Positions 10,537-19,794 are shown, numbered from the stretch's first letter. The stretch: DNA of 64,000 nt from Azoarcus sp. DD4 (GCF_006496635.1 NZ_CP022958.1:3224001-3288000), one strand, 5' to 3'. Numbers and translations are program-made. The notes: generated by a model not told the origin, from the letters alone.

Positions 10537-12037
10537 TCACCGACTTGGTCTCCAGGTAGGACTCGAGCGATTGCCGCCCCATGTCGCGGCCGAAGCCGGA
10601 CAGCTTGTAGCCGCCGAAAGGCATCGCGGCGTCGAGCACGTTGTGGCAGTTCACCCAGACGGTGCCGGCCTTGAGCCGCGGAATCAGGCGATGCACCCGA
10701 GACAGGTCGTTGGACCAGATGCTGGCGCCCAGGCCATAGGGCGTGTCGTTGGCACGACGCGCCACCTCGTCGATGTCGTCGTAGGGCATGGCGACCACGA
10801 CCGGGCCGAAGATTTCCTCCTGCACGATGCGCAGCGCGTCGGTCTCGCTGGTGAACACCGTCGGCCGCACGAAATAGCCCGGCCGGTCGGCGCGACCGCC
10901 GCCGGCCGCGACGCGGGCACCCTCCTGGCGGCCGATGTCGATATAGCCGCACACCCGCTCGGCCTGCTCGCGCGACACCAGCGGGCCGAGCTGGGTCTCC
11001 GGATCGAGGCCGTGGCCGATGCGCAGCGCGTCGGCATGGACGGCAAGGTCGGCTACCACCCGGTCGAAGTGCTTCTTGTGAACATAAAGTCGCGAACCGG
11101 CGCAGCACACCTGGCCGTGGTTGAAGAAGATGGCCTGCGCCGCACCGGCCGCGGCCAGCGTCGGGTCGGCGTCGTCGAGCACGATCATCGGGCTCTTGCC
11201 GCCGAGCTCCAGCGTGACCCGCGTCATGTTGTCCATCGCCACCTTGCCGATCAGCTTGCCGACCTCGGTGGAGCCGGTGAAGCTCACCTTGTCGATACCG
11301 GGGTGGGCCACCAGCGGCGCACCGGCCGACGGACCATCGCCGGTAACGATGTTCACCACCCCGGGCGGAAAGCCGGCCTCCTCGATCAGCCGGCCGAGGT
11401 AGAGCGCCGACAGCGGCGTCTGCTCGGCCGGCTTGAGCACCACGGTGCAGCCGGCCGCCAGCGCCGGCCCCAGCTTCCACGCCGCGACCAGCAGCGGGAA
11501 GTTCCACGGCACGACGGCGGCGACGACGCCGACCGGCTCCTTCTTCGTGCAGGCGAAGAACTCGCTCTCTCGCGGCATGAAAGGCACCGACACCTCGTTG
11601 GTCGAGCCCTCGATCTTGGTCGCCCAGCCCGCCATGTAGCGGAAGAACTCCACCGTGACGCCGACGTCGACCACGCGGGCGATCTGTGCGGCCTTGCCGT
11701 TGTCGATCGATTCGATCTCGGCCAGCACCTGGGCGTCGCGCTCGATCAGGTCGGCCAGCCGCAACAGCAGGCGCTGGCGCTCGGACGGGCGCAGCCGGCT
11801 CCAGCGGCCGTCGTCGAAGGCCGCGCGCGCGGCCCTTACCGCACGGTCGACATCGGCCGCGCCGCCGGCCGGCACCCGGGCAATGATGGATTCGTCGGCC
11901 GGATTCACCACCTCCAGCCAGCCACCCTCGGCGGCTTCGGTCCAGTCCTGGCCGATCAGCATGCGGTGGCGGGCCTGCGCCAGGAAATCGCGGGTGCCTT
12001 CGGCCAACCGCGCGAACAGTTCATTGGGGGCTTGCAT
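10523..12037 (-). CDS. NAD(P)-dependent aldehyde dehydrogenase
   Basis: This 504-residue ALDH-superfamily enzyme carries VVPWNFPLLVAAWK (oxyanion Asn, about 176-189), GSTEVGK (cofactor loop, about 255-261), ELGGKSP (general base Glu277) and GQVCCAG with catalytic Cys311. The start is the ATG at 12037 behind GGAG; upstream in-frame codons lie in the hairpin-rich spacer. As the last gene of the minus-strand unit it should oxidise the aldehyde made by the adjacent quinohaemoprotein alcohol dehydrogenase to the acid. The likely substrate is a short-chain or aromatic aldehyde; sequence does not settle which. Confidence 0.9.
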   Translation of the reverse strand: MQAPNELFARLAEGTRDFLAQARHRMLIGQDWTEAAEGGWLEVVNPADESIIARVPAGGAADVDRAVRAARAAFDDGRWSRLRPSERQRLLLRLADLIERDAQVLAEIESIDNGKAAQIARVVDVGVTVEFFRYMAGWATKIEGSTNEVSVPFMPRESEFFACTKKEPVGVVAAVVPWNFPLLVAAWKLGPALAAGCTVVLKPAEQTPLSALYLGRLIEEAGFPPGVVNIVTGDGPSAGAPLVAHPGIDKVSFTGSTEVGKLIGKVAMDNMTRVTLELGGKSPMIVLDDADPTLAAAGAAQAIFFNHGQVCCAGSRLYVHKKHFDRVVADLAVHADALRIGHGLDPETQLGPLVSREQAERVCGYIDIGRQEGARVAAGGGRADRPGYFVRPTVFTSETDALRIVQEEIFGPVVVAMPYDDIDEVARRANDTPYGLGASIWSNDLSRVHRLIPRLKAGTVWVNCHNVLDAAMPFGGYKLSGFGRDMGRQSLESYLETKSVIMAL

Positions 12038-12050
12038 GTGCGTCTCCTCG

Positions 12051-12069
12051 GCACCGCATCCTGCGGTGC
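12051..12069. promoter_or_regulatory. Perfect hairpin beside the aldehyde dehydrogenase ribosome binding site
   Basis: GCACCGCA and TGCGGTGC form 8-bp arms around a 3-base loop. In the minus-strand mRNA the hairpin ends directly before the GAGGAG ribosome binding site of the ALDH gene. It may set translation or mRNA stability between the two cistrons. Confidence 0.55.
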
Positions 12070-12094
12070 CTGTCGTTCGGGATTCGGAAATGGG

Positions 12095-12113
12095 CGGGCG
12101 GGCAGCCCGCCCG
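12095..12113. promoter_or_regulatory. GC-only perfect hairpin downstream of the PQQ dehydrogenase gene
   Basis: CGGGCGGGC and GCCCGCCCG are 9-bp perfect arms around one base. It lies 10 bases after the stop of the alcohol dehydrogenase on the minus strand and has no T-run behind it. It therefore looks like an mRNA-stabilising or attenuating structure rather than a classic terminator. Confidence 0.55.
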
Positions 12114-12122
12114 GGACGAGGC

Positions 12123-14204
12123 TCAGTTCTTCGGACGTACGGCATCCGCCGTGCCGAGGATGAAGGCCTTGATCTTCTCGACTTCGTCGGCGCTCAGCTT
12201 GCCGGTGAAGTCCGGCATGCCGCGCGACACGTAAGGGCCGTTGAAGACGAAACGGTCCAGGTGCTCGATGGTGGCCGCCGCCGAGTAGCCGAGGTTGGGC
12301 AGGTTGCCGCCCTTGTCGACGCCGGGCACGCCGTGGCAGAAGGCGCAGTTCATGACGTACAGGCCGGTGCCTTCGTCGACGTGGTCGGCGTTGTACTTGA
12401 CCCCGCCCACCAGGCCGTTGCGCTGGTACTCGGTGAAGGCCGGCAGTGCCGCCTTGCCGCCGAGGGCGAAGGTGTAGACCGTGCCCGGGGTGTTGCGCTC
12501 GGACGCGCGCTGGGTCTGGCCATAGACACCGCCCCAGCCGACCGCGACCGAGACGTACTGCTTGCCGTCGACCTCGTAGCTGATCGGCGCCGCGATCACC
12601 CCGGTGCCGGTCGGCGAGGACCACAGCTCACGGCCGTCGCGCGCGTCGTAGGCGATCAGCCGGGCATCGGCCGTGCCCTGGAACACCACGTTGCCCGCAG
12701 TCGCCAGCGTGCCGCCGTTCCACGGCGAGACATGCTCCTTGCGCCACACTTCCTTCTGCCTGACCGGGTCCCAGGCGATCAGGCGGCCGAAGGGCTTGCT
12801 GGTGGGCGGCCGGGTGTTGACCTGCATCGCGAGGTTCCAGCCGATGTTGGCCATCGCCTGGCCGGGCTGCGGCTTGTTGTAGGCCCAGGCCTTGTCCTCG
12901 GCCAGCACCAGCGGCACGTTCTGCGCCGGGAAGTAGGCCAGCCCGGTCTGCGGGCTATAGGACATCGAGTGCCAGTTGTGCGCGCCGAAGGGGCCGGGAA
13001 TCGCGTCGAACGGCTCTTCGGTCGAACGCGCGCCGGGCAGTTCGATCGGCCGGCCCTTGCTGTCGTAGCCCTTGGCCCAGTTCACCGGCACGAAGTTCTG
13101 CGCCGAGATGAAGGCACCGTTGCTGCGGTCGATGACGAAGAAGAAACCGTTCTTGGGCGCATGCATCACCACCTTGCGCGGCTTGCCGTCGATCTTGAGG
13201 TCGGCCAGGATCAGGTCCTGCGTCGAGGTGTAATCCCAGTTGTCGGCAGGCGTTTCCTGGTAGTGCCAGACATAAGTGCCGGTGTCCGGCTTGAGCGCGA
13301 CGATGGACGCGGTGTAGAGGTTGTCGCCGCCGCCCGGACTGCGCTTGCGATGCGACCACGGCGAGGGGTTGCCGGTGCCGATGTACATCAGGTCGAGTTC
13401 GGCGTCGTACACCATCGAATTCCACACCGTGCCGCCGCCACCGGCCTCCCAGTAGCGGCCGGCGGGGTCCCAGGTCTTGGCCGCCTTGGCCATCGACTCG
13501 TCCTCGAAGGGTTTGGACGGATCGCCCGGCACCGCGAACCAGCGCCAGGCCTGCTCGCCGGTCGCGGCGTCGTAGGCGGTGATGTAGCCGCGCACGCCGT
13601 ACTCCGCGCCGCCGTTGCCGATGATGACCTTGTTCTTGATCACGCGCGGCGCCCCGGTAACGGTATAGGGCTTGCTGCGGTCGATGATGGTGTCCTTCTC
13701 CCACACCTTCTTCCCGCTGCGCGCGTCGAGCGCGATCAGCCGGCCATCGAGCGACCCGACGTAGACGCGGCCCTCATGCACCGCGACCCCGCGGTTCACC
13801 ACGTCGCAGCAGGCGTTCTTGCCCACGGCACGCGGCACCTCGGGGTCGTAGGACCACAGGGCCTTGCCGGTGCGTACGTCGATCGCATGCACCACGCTCC
13901 AGGGCGCGGTCACGTACATCGTGCCGTCTACCACGATGGGCGTGGCCTCCACGCCGCGCGTCGAGCCGAGGTCGTAGGACCAGACCAGGCCGAGTTCCTT
14001 GACGTTGTCCGGCTTGATCTGCTTGAGCGGGCTGAAGCGGGTGCCGGCATCGTCGTAGCCGTGGGTGCGCCATTCCGCACCCTGCGGCGCCGCGCAGGTC
14101 AGACCTGCCAGCGCCAGCCAGCCCAGCCCCACTGCGACACGGACGCGGCGCCCCCGTCGGTGCGCGGCAGATGAAGCGCAGGTATCGATATGCAGTCGAT
14201 TCAC
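12123..14204 (-). CDS. PQQ-dependent quinohaemoprotein alcohol dehydrogenase (type II)
   Basis: This 693-residue periplasmic protein has a signal peptide (cleavage near residue 38) and an eight-bladed PQQ propeller. The vicinal Cys pair (Cys132-Cys133 in NACCD) forms the disulfide ring next to PQQ. DNWDYTSTQ holds the catalytic Asp324, and the residue two positions on is Thr, not the Asp of lanthanide-type enzymes, suggesting calcium. A C-terminal cytochrome c domain carries CAFCHG and a distal Met (RGMPDF). It oxidises primary alcohols and passes electrons to the respiratory chain. It lies between the outer-membrane protein and ALDH genes, 76 bases after the former. Confidence 0.92.
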   Translation of the reverse strand: MNRLHIDTCASSAAHRRGRRVRVAVGLGWLALAGLTCAAPQGAEWRTHGYDDAGTRFSPLKQIKPDNVKELGLVWSYDLGSTRGVEATPIVVDGTMYVTAPWSVVHAIDVRTGKALWSYDPEVPRAVGKNACCDVVNRGVAVHEGRVYVGSLDGRLIALDARSGKKVWEKDTIIDRSKPYTVTGAPRVIKNKVIIGNGGAEYGVRGYITAYDAATGEQAWRWFAVPGDPSKPFEDESMAKAAKTWDPAGRYWEAGGGGTVWNSMVYDAELDLMYIGTGNPSPWSHRKRSPGGGDNLYTASIVALKPDTGTYVWHYQETPADNWDYTSTQDLILADLKIDGKPRKVVMHAPKNGFFFVIDRSNGAFISAQNFVPVNWAKGYDSKGRPIELPGARSTEEPFDAIPGPFGAHNWHSMSYSPQTGLAYFPAQNVPLVLAEDKAWAYNKPQPGQAMANIGWNLAMQVNTRPPTSKPFGRLIAWDPVRQKEVWRKEHVSPWNGGTLATAGNVVFQGTADARLIAYDARDGRELWSSPTGTGVIAAPISYEVDGKQYVSVAVGWGGVYGQTQRASERNTPGTVYTFALGGKAALPAFTEYQRNGLVGGVKYNADHVDEGTGLYVMNCAFCHGVPGVDKGGNLPNLGYSAAATIEHLDRFVFNGPYVSRGMPDFTGKLSADEVEKIKAFILGTADAVRPKN

Positions 14205-14280
14205 GGTGTCTCCTCGTTTTTTCTTGATTGTTCGGGGGCGAGGCCGCCCGCCTCGCGGCCGGCGCCCGCCCCGGTGCGGA

Positions 14281-15198
14281 TCAAAAGACCTTGAGCAGTC
14301 TCAGGTTGAAGCGATTGTCTTCGCGCAGACCGCTGCGGACCGAAAGGTCGCGGCCGTAGTTGAACATCAGCTGGACCGAGGGCGTGACGAACCAGGCCGA
14401 ACCGAGGGTGGCCTTGGTGGTTTCCAGGCGGTCGTGCTGATCCACGCCGGCGACGCGGGTCTCGCCGCCGAAGCTGTGCGACACACCGGCGCGCAGATCC
14501 AGACCGGGCGAGAGGTGATAGCGCAGGAAGCCCTGCACCTGGTAGGCCGGATCCTGCTTCATCGTGACGCCGGCGGCGCCGAACTTGTCGTTGTCGCCGT
14601 AGACGGTGACGTCGCCCACCAGATCGAGGGTAAAGTTCTCCGACAGCTTGGTGATGAAGCCGGCCTGCAGCGCGAACTTCCACCGGTTCTCACCGAGATT
14701 GAGCGCGTCCTTGCGGTCGTACTCGCCGGTCGGGAGGTAGAGGAAGGGCGTAATGCCGAAATAGGTGCCGCTGTCCGGCCGGTTCACCAGCCATACCGTC
14801 GCCGCCAGGATCAAGTCGCCGACACCGCTGGCGCTGCCCAACGGCGACAGGTCGTCCTTGCCCTCCAGCCGTCCGAAAGGCAGCAGGAACTGCGGATCGA
14901 CGATGTAGCCGCCGATCTCGGTGAAGTGAACGCCGCGCAGGATGCCGACCTGCGAATCGAGCCCGGCATCGATCGGCACCCGTTTGCCGGAGGCGTAAAG
15001 CGCATCGCGCGTGGCCTGCTGGTAATAGACGAGCGCCAGATTGGTACCGGCCGGCAGCGCCGTGTAGTCACCCGCATCGACATCGACCGCATGGGCCGGC
15101 CCCACCGCCGCCACTGCGAGCGCTGCCGCGGCGCCCAGCCGTCCGAGTGTCGATGCGCACTGTCGGCGGCCGACGGCCACCTCCCCTCTTCGCTTCAT
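14281..15198 (-). CDS. MetA-pathway-of-phenol-degradation type outer membrane protein
   Basis: This 305-residue protein has a signal peptide ending PAHA near 38 and a run of amphipathic strands ending in an aromatic residue (LLKVF), as outer-membrane barrels do. The strand pattern (LALVYYQQATRDALYASG, YFGITPFLYLPTGEYD, YQVQGFLRYHLSPGLDLRAG) is that of the PF13557 Phenol_MetA_deg family, thought to move hydrophobic substrates. The ATG at 15198 follows GGAGAC; an ATG at 15240 is an alternative. It is the first gene after the -24/-12 promoter, so it probably lets the alcohol or its precursor into the periplasm. Confidence 0.75.
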   Translation of the reverse strand: MKRRGEVAVGRRQCASTLGRLGAAAALAVAAVGPAHAVDVDAGDYTALPAGTNLALVYYQQATRDALYASGKRVPIDAGLDSQVGILRGVHFTEIGGYIVDPQFLLPFGRLEGKDDLSPLGSASGVGDLILAATVWLVNRPDSGTYFGITPFLYLPTGEYDRKDALNLGENRWKFALQAGFITKLSENFTLDLVGDVTVYGDNDKFGAAGVTMKQDPAYQVQGFLRYHLSPGLDLRAGVSHSFGGETRVAGVDQHDRLETTKATLGSAWFVTPSVQLMFNYGRDLSVRSGLREDNRFNLRLLKVF

Positions 15199-15285
15199 TG
15201 CCTTGTCTCCGTTAGTATGTTTTGACGGCAAATGCTTCATGGTGTCTGGATTGCATACCCGCGACGAAGCGGGCGCAGCCTCTAT

Positions 15286-15301
15286 CGCAGGCACCGTGCC
15301 A
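15286..15301 (-). promoter_or_regulatory. Sigma-54 (-24/-12) promoter of the alcohol oxidation unit
   Basis: On the minus strand the sequence is TGGCACGGTGCCTGCG. It matches the consensus TGGCACG-N4-TTGCW at 14 of 16 positions, including the invariant GG and GC at exact spacing. Transcription would start about 75 bases before the first gene. A sigma-54 activator gene is divergent, which strongly supports the call. Confidence 0.85.
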
Positions 15302-15329
15302 GAAAACAAAAAACCATTAAAAAACATAT

Positions 15330-15349
15330 GCCTGGATATACATCCGGGC
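15330..15349. promoter_or_regulatory. Palindrome, candidate activator binding site
   Basis: GCCTGGAT-ATAC-ATCCGGGC has 8-bp arms with one mismatch. It lies about 30 bases upstream of the -24 element and before the activator start. This is closer than most enhancer sites but suits an activator dimer or autoregulation. Confidence 0.45.
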
Positions 15350-15444
15350 ACACCATGAAGGCACTGCGAACGGAAACCGTATCGTTCCTGGTCAACGCCG
15401 CGAGGCAACTGGATCGATACGAGCCGGCCGGTGCAGGAGGAGAC

Positions 15445-17367
15445 ATGAACCACCCCAGTTCGGACTTCGACCGCAGCATCCAGCACGCCCGCCGCCTGTT
15501 CCGCGAGGGCCGCGAGATCCCGTCCCCCATCGTCGCCGACGCCGTCCAGCGTTCCTGGCTGCGGTCGCGCGACTACGGCCTGGACGAAGACGCTCGCATC
15601 GTCTTCGAGCCGCTTTCCAGAACGCCGCTGCGCAATCTGGAAGAGGAGCACCGTCTGCTCGCCTGCCACGCCGAGCCCGAAATGCGGCGCCTGTTCGCGG
15701 CACTGGGCGGGGCGGACTGGATCGTCGCCTGCCTCGAAGCGCAGGGGCATGTCATCCGCGCGCTGGGCGGCGACCGGCCGGAACTGCGCGGCATCGCCAC
15801 CGCGCTGCGGCCGGGCGTCAATCTGAACGAGCGTGTCGTCGGCACCAACGGCCCCGGCTGCGCGCTGGCCGAACAACGTGTGTCGGTGATCTGCGGCGCC
15901 GAACATTTCCTCGAGGAAATACGCAAGTTCAGTTGCGTGGCGGTGCCGATCTTCCATCCCGACGGCCGCCTGGCCGGTGCGCTCAACGCCTCCCGCAATC
16001 ACGACGGCCGCCCGCTCGGCATCGTCGAACCCCTCGCGCTCGCGGCACGCGCGATCGAAAACAGCATGCTCGCCGGCATTCCGTCCGCCCATGTGCTGCA
16101 CCTGCACTACAGCGCCGAAATGGTGCTGTCCGGCTTGGCTGGCCTGCTGGCGATCTCCGCAGAAGGCCGGCTGCTCGGCGCCACGCCCACCGCGCGGCAG
16201 TTGCTCGGTCTGGAAGCGGCAAGCGGACAAGCGGTCGAGACGCTGTTCGCCGAACCGCTCGGCCGCCTGCTCGACCGCCTGCGGCACGCCGGCGGCCGGC
16301 CTGAAGCGGTCCGCTGCAGCAACGGCATTGTCCTGTACGCCCGTTTGGAAGAGCCGGGTGGCGCGGTGCGCAGCCACGCAGCGCGCACGGCAGACGCCAA
16401 GGCGCCCGCCACGCTGCGGGCAATGTGCATCGATTCAGGCAGCGAACCGGCCATCCGGCAGGCGGAACGGGCCTTCGCGTGGGATCTGCCCATCCTGGTC
16501 AACGGCGAAACCGGCACCGGCAAGGAGATGCTGGCGCGCCACCTGCACGACAGCGGCCCGCGCAAGCGCGGCCCCTTCGTCGCGATCAACTGTTCGGCCA
16601 TCCCCGCCGGCCTGATCGAATCCGAGCTCTTCGGCTACGAAGGCGGCGCCTTCACCGGTGCACGCCGCACCGGCATGGCCGGCCGCATCGAACAGGCCGA
16701 CGGCGGGACGCTCTTCCTCGATGAAATCGGTGACATGCCGAAGGAACTGCAGGCCCGCCTGCTGCGCGTACTCCAGGAACGCAGCCTGACCCGGTTGGGC
16801 GGCAGCCGCGTACAACGCGTCGACTGCTCGCTGATCTGCGCCACCCACCGCGACCTTCGCACCCTCGTCGAACGTGGCGAGTTCCGCGAAGACCTTTACT
16901 ACCGGATCAACGGGCTGCGGGTGGAACTGCCGCCGCTGCGCAAACGCGATGACTTCGACGCGCTGGTGGGCCACCTGATGCGCGCCGAGGCCGGCGGCCG
17001 TCCAGTACCCGCGCTCTCGCCCGGTGCGGCGGAAATGCTGCGGCGCCGCCACTGGCCGGGCAACATCCGCGAACTGCAGCAGGTACTGCGGCTGGGAATG
17101 GCGCTGGCCGAACACGAACGGATAGCGCCGGAGCACCTGCCGCGGGATCTCCTCCGCCCGGCACCGGCCGAGCGCGACGACGGTGTCGCGCCGCAGACGA
17201 CGCTGGAACACGCGGAACTGGAAGCGATCCGCGGTGCGCTGGAACGGAATCGCCGCAATCTTTCCGCCACCGCACGCGAACTCGGGATAGCGCGCGCCAC
17301 GCTCTACCGCAAGCTGCGGCATTTCGGCCTGATGACCGGCGACGAACACGAGCGCACGCGGCGGTGA
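15445..17367 (+). CDS. Sigma-54-dependent activator, AcoR-like (GAF-AAA+-Fis HTH)
   Basis: This 640-residue regulator has a GAF-type sensor region (about 60-210) and a short PAS-like linker (about 225-310). The AAA+ domain has Walker A GETGTGKE (354-361), the sigma-54 contact loop GAFTGA (401-406) and Walker B GTLFLDEIGD (421-430). A Fis-type helix-turn-helix lies at the end (ATARELGIARATLYRKL). The ATG at 15445 follows GGAGGAG; upstream ATGs at 15328 and 15355 have no such site. It is divergent to the alcohol oxidation genes and faces their -24/-12 promoter, so it very probably activates them in response to an alcohol or related ligand. Confidence 0.9.
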   Translation: MNHPSSDFDRSIQHARRLFREGREIPSPIVADAVQRSWLRSRDYGLDEDARIVFEPLSRTPLRNLEEEHRLLACHAEPEMRRLFAALGGADWIVACLEAQGHVIRALGGDRPELRGIATALRPGVNLNERVVGTNGPGCALAEQRVSVICGAEHFLEEIRKFSCVAVPIFHPDGRLAGALNASRNHDGRPLGIVEPLALAARAIENSMLAGIPSAHVLHLHYSAEMVLSGLAGLLAISAEGRLLGATPTARQLLGLEAASGQAVETLFAEPLGRLLDRLRHAGGRPEAVRCSNGIVLYARLEEPGGAVRSHAARTADAKAPATLRAMCIDSGSEPAIRQAERAFAWDLPILVNGETGTGKEMLARHLHDSGPRKRGPFVAINCSAIPAGLIESELFGYEGGAFTGARRTGMAGRIEQADGGTLFLDEIGDMPKELQARLLRVLQERSLTRLGGSRVQRVDCSLICATHRDLRTLVERGEFREDLYYRINGLRVELPPLRKRDDFDALVGHLMRAEAGGRPVPALSPGAAEMLRRRHWPGNIRELQQVLRLGMALAEHERIAPEHLPRDLLRPAPAERDDGVAPQTTLEHAELEAIRGALERNRRNLSATARELGIARATLYRKLRHFGLMTGDEHERTRR

Positions 17368-17494
17368 AGCCCTGCGGCCGGAGCGGTCACCGTCTACTAG
17401 ACTTCAACGACAAGCACGGGGCGCGGCCGCCAGACGCGGCAAACAGGGCCGGCCGCACCTGTCCTTAAATCCCGCACAACGAGGGAGAAGCCCG

Positions 17495-17983
17495 ATGAAA
17501 GCCATCATCCTGGCCGCGGGAGCAGTGGCGCTCCTGTACGGCACGGCGGCAGTCGCTGCGGCCGGGAAACTCTCCGCCGCCGACGAGGCAGCCGCCTTCA
17601 AGGCCGCCGGCTTCAAACTCAAGGGCAAGCGCTGGCAGGCTTGCGACGACCCCACCCCGGGCTACAGCGCCGGCGTCATCGAAGACGTGCGCGACGCCAA
17701 CGGCGACGGTCTCCCCGAGGCGGTGATCGCCGAAGGCGGCAGCTTCTGCTACGGCCACACCGGCTACGGCTACAGTCTTGTCAGCAAGCAGGCGGACGGT
17801 CGCTGGAAGCTCGTCAGCAACGGTACCGGCATCCTGCAGTTCCTCGACGCCAAAGGCGCTGGCGGCTGGCCGGACATCCAGATCGGTGGTCCGGGCTTCT
17901 GCTTCCCGGTGCTACGCTGGAACGGCCGCGCCTACGTGCAGCACCGCCATGAGTACGAGGGGAAGCCCTGCCGCAGCCGCTAA
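17495..17983 (+). CDS. Secreted protein of unknown function
   Basis: This 162-residue protein has a clear signal peptide (cleavage near residue 22) and GGGAG before the ATG. The mature part has four Cys, probably two disulfides in the periplasm, and a DANGDGLPE segment like the calcium loop of FG-GAP/VCBS-type repeats. I do not recognise the family. It stands alone between the sigma-54 regulator and a cyclase gene on the same strand. Confidence 0.7.
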   Translation: MKAIILAAGAVALLYGTAAVAAAGKLSAADEAAAFKAAGFKLKGKRWQACDDPTPGYSAGVIEDVRDANGDGLPEAVIAEGGSFCYGHTGYGYSLVSKQADGRWKLVSNGTGILQFLDAKGAGGWPDIQIGGPGFCFPVLRWNGRAYVQHRHEYEGKPCRSR

Positions 17984-18086
17984 ACGGCTCCGACACCATA
18001 TTTCGCGGAGCTGCAGCGCCGGATTTCACACCCGGCACCGTTTCGGGCGGCCGGAAAACCGGGCGGATCGACTAAGATCCTGCCCC

Positions 18087-19778
18087 ATGATGCTGAAGCG
18101 CATTTCCCACAGCCTGCTTACCCGCCTGATCTGTTTCGGTTTGCTGCTGGTCGTCCTGGGCGGAAGCGCTCGGTTCTATTTTCAGGCCAAGTTCCTCCGC
18201 GAGGATCTCACCCAACTGGTGTCGGCCCAGCAACTCGCCTTCGCCGAAGCCGTCGCCCAGGATATCGATTTCAAGTTGCAGGACAGGCTGCGGCTGCTCA
18301 ACCGCCTGTCCGCCACCCTGCCCCAAAGACTGCTCGACCAGCCGGAGGCGCTGCAGTCCTGGCTGGCGGAGCGCTATCAGCTGAACCCGGTGTTCTCGCT
18401 CGGCATCATCGTTGCCGACTCCGCCGGCCGGGTACTCGCGGAATACCCCCCTTTCCCGGGACGCCTGGGTGCCTCCATCGCCGACAACCCGGACTTCATC
18501 CGCGCCGTTGGCGGCCAAGGCGGAATCGGCCGGCCTCAATTCGGCATCTTCACCAAACAGCCGCTCCTGCCGATCGGTGCGCCGCTCAGCGGCCGCGATG
18601 GGCGCGTGCGTGCCGTGCTGATCGGTCTCACCGAACTGTCGGCACCGGATTTCCTCGATCGCATTTCCGCCGGCCGCATCGGCGAGACCGGGGGCTTCCT
18701 GCTGGTGTCCCCCGCGGACCAGCTATTCGTCGCAGCCGGCCGGCCCGACATGATCATGAAGCCGACCCCGCCGGGCGGCGTTAACCCCCTGCACGACCGC
18801 GCCATGAAAGGCTTCCGCGGCAGCGGCATCACCACCAACGCGCAGGGCGTCGAGGAAGTGTCGGCCATCGCCAGCGTGCCCACCACCGGCTGGTTCGTCG
18901 TGGCGCGGTTACCGACGGCCGAGGCCTTCGCCCCGGTGCGGCGTGCGCAACAGGTCGTGATCCGCCACAGCTTCACCGCGATGCTCATCGTGCTGCTGGT
19001 GGCCGGCTTCATCATCCGCCGGATGCTGGGTCCGCTGCACCGCGCCGCCCATCTCGCCGACCGCATGACCCACGGCGAGATTCCGCTGGCACCGCTGCCG
19101 GTGGTGCGCGACGACGAGGTCGGCCACCTCACCCGCGCCTTCAACCAGCTGTTGTCCAAGCTGAGCCGCAGCCAGGCCGAGCTGCAGCGGATGGCCCACC
19201 ACGACGAACTCACCGGCCTGCCCAACCGCGTGCTGCTCGCCGACCGCATGCAGCAGGGCCTGGCGCGGGCGCGGCGCAAGGGCACCCGCATTGCCGTCCT
19301 CTACCTCGATCTGGACGGTTTCAAGCCGATCAACGACGAACTCGGGCACGAGGCGGGCGACCTGGCTTTGCAGGAAGTGTCACAGCGACTGACGGGCGTG
19401 CTGCGCCAGAGCGATACCCTGGCCCGCGTTGGCGGCGACGAATTCGTCTTGCTGGTCACCGACCTAGCCGACGGCGAACTCGACGGCGTGGCCGAGCTCG
19501 CGCGCCGGTGCATCGACACCCTTTCACCGCCGCTGCTACTCAAGGGCAGCCTGCGCATGCTGGGCGTATCGATCGGCATCGCATTCAGCGAGGGCGAGGA
19601 CGACGCCGACCGCCTGTTGCTGGCGGCGGACGAGGCCATGTACGCGGCAAAGAAAGACGGCCGCGGTCGCTACACGATTGCGCCGATGCGCGCGGACAGG
19701 CCCGCCCTTGCATCGGTCCTGGCAGTGGGCGCGGCCGCTCCTTCTGCCGTCCCCGAGCCGCAGACGTCAGGCAACTGA
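18087..19778 (+). CDS. Cache-HAMP diguanylate cyclase
   Basis: This 563-residue membrane protein has a first helix (about 12-30), a periplasmic Cache-like sensor (about 35-285), a second helix (about 293-312), HAMP (about 313-365) and a GGDEF domain. The active site is intact (VGGDEF) and the inhibitory site RxxD is present five residues ahead (RQSD), so it should make c-di-GMP and be product-inhibited. The Cache domain should bind a small periplasmic ligand. ATGs at 18087 and 18090 are both possible. The last 35 residues are low-complexity. Confidence 0.88.
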   Translation: MMLKRISHSLLTRLICFGLLLVVLGGSARFYFQAKFLREDLTQLVSAQQLAFAEAVAQDIDFKLQDRLRLLNRLSATLPQRLLDQPEALQSWLAERYQLNPVFSLGIIVADSAGRVLAEYPPFPGRLGASIADNPDFIRAVGGQGGIGRPQFGIFTKQPLLPIGAPLSGRDGRVRAVLIGLTELSAPDFLDRISAGRIGETGGFLLVSPADQLFVAAGRPDMIMKPTPPGGVNPLHDRAMKGFRGSGITTNAQGVEEVSAIASVPTTGWFVVARLPTAEAFAPVRRAQQVVIRHSFTAMLIVLLVAGFIIRRMLGPLHRAAHLADRMTHGEIPLAPLPVVRDDEVGHLTRAFNQLLSKLSRSQAELQRMAHHDELTGLPNRVLLADRMQQGLARARRKGTRIAVLYLDLDGFKPINDELGHEAGDLALQEVSQRLTGVLRQSDTLARVGGDEFVLLVTDLADGELDGVAELARRCIDTLSPPLLLKGSLRMLGVSIGIAFSEGEDDADRLLLAADEAMYAAKKDGRGRYTIAPMRADRPALASVLAVGAAAPSAVPEPQTSGN

Positions 19779-19794
19779 GGCCCTTCACGCCGGC

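Noticed and set aside
11655..14174. 839-codon plus-strand open frame opposite the PQQ dehydrogenase
   Set aside because: The minus-strand gene has full domain support; the plus frame is low-complexity.
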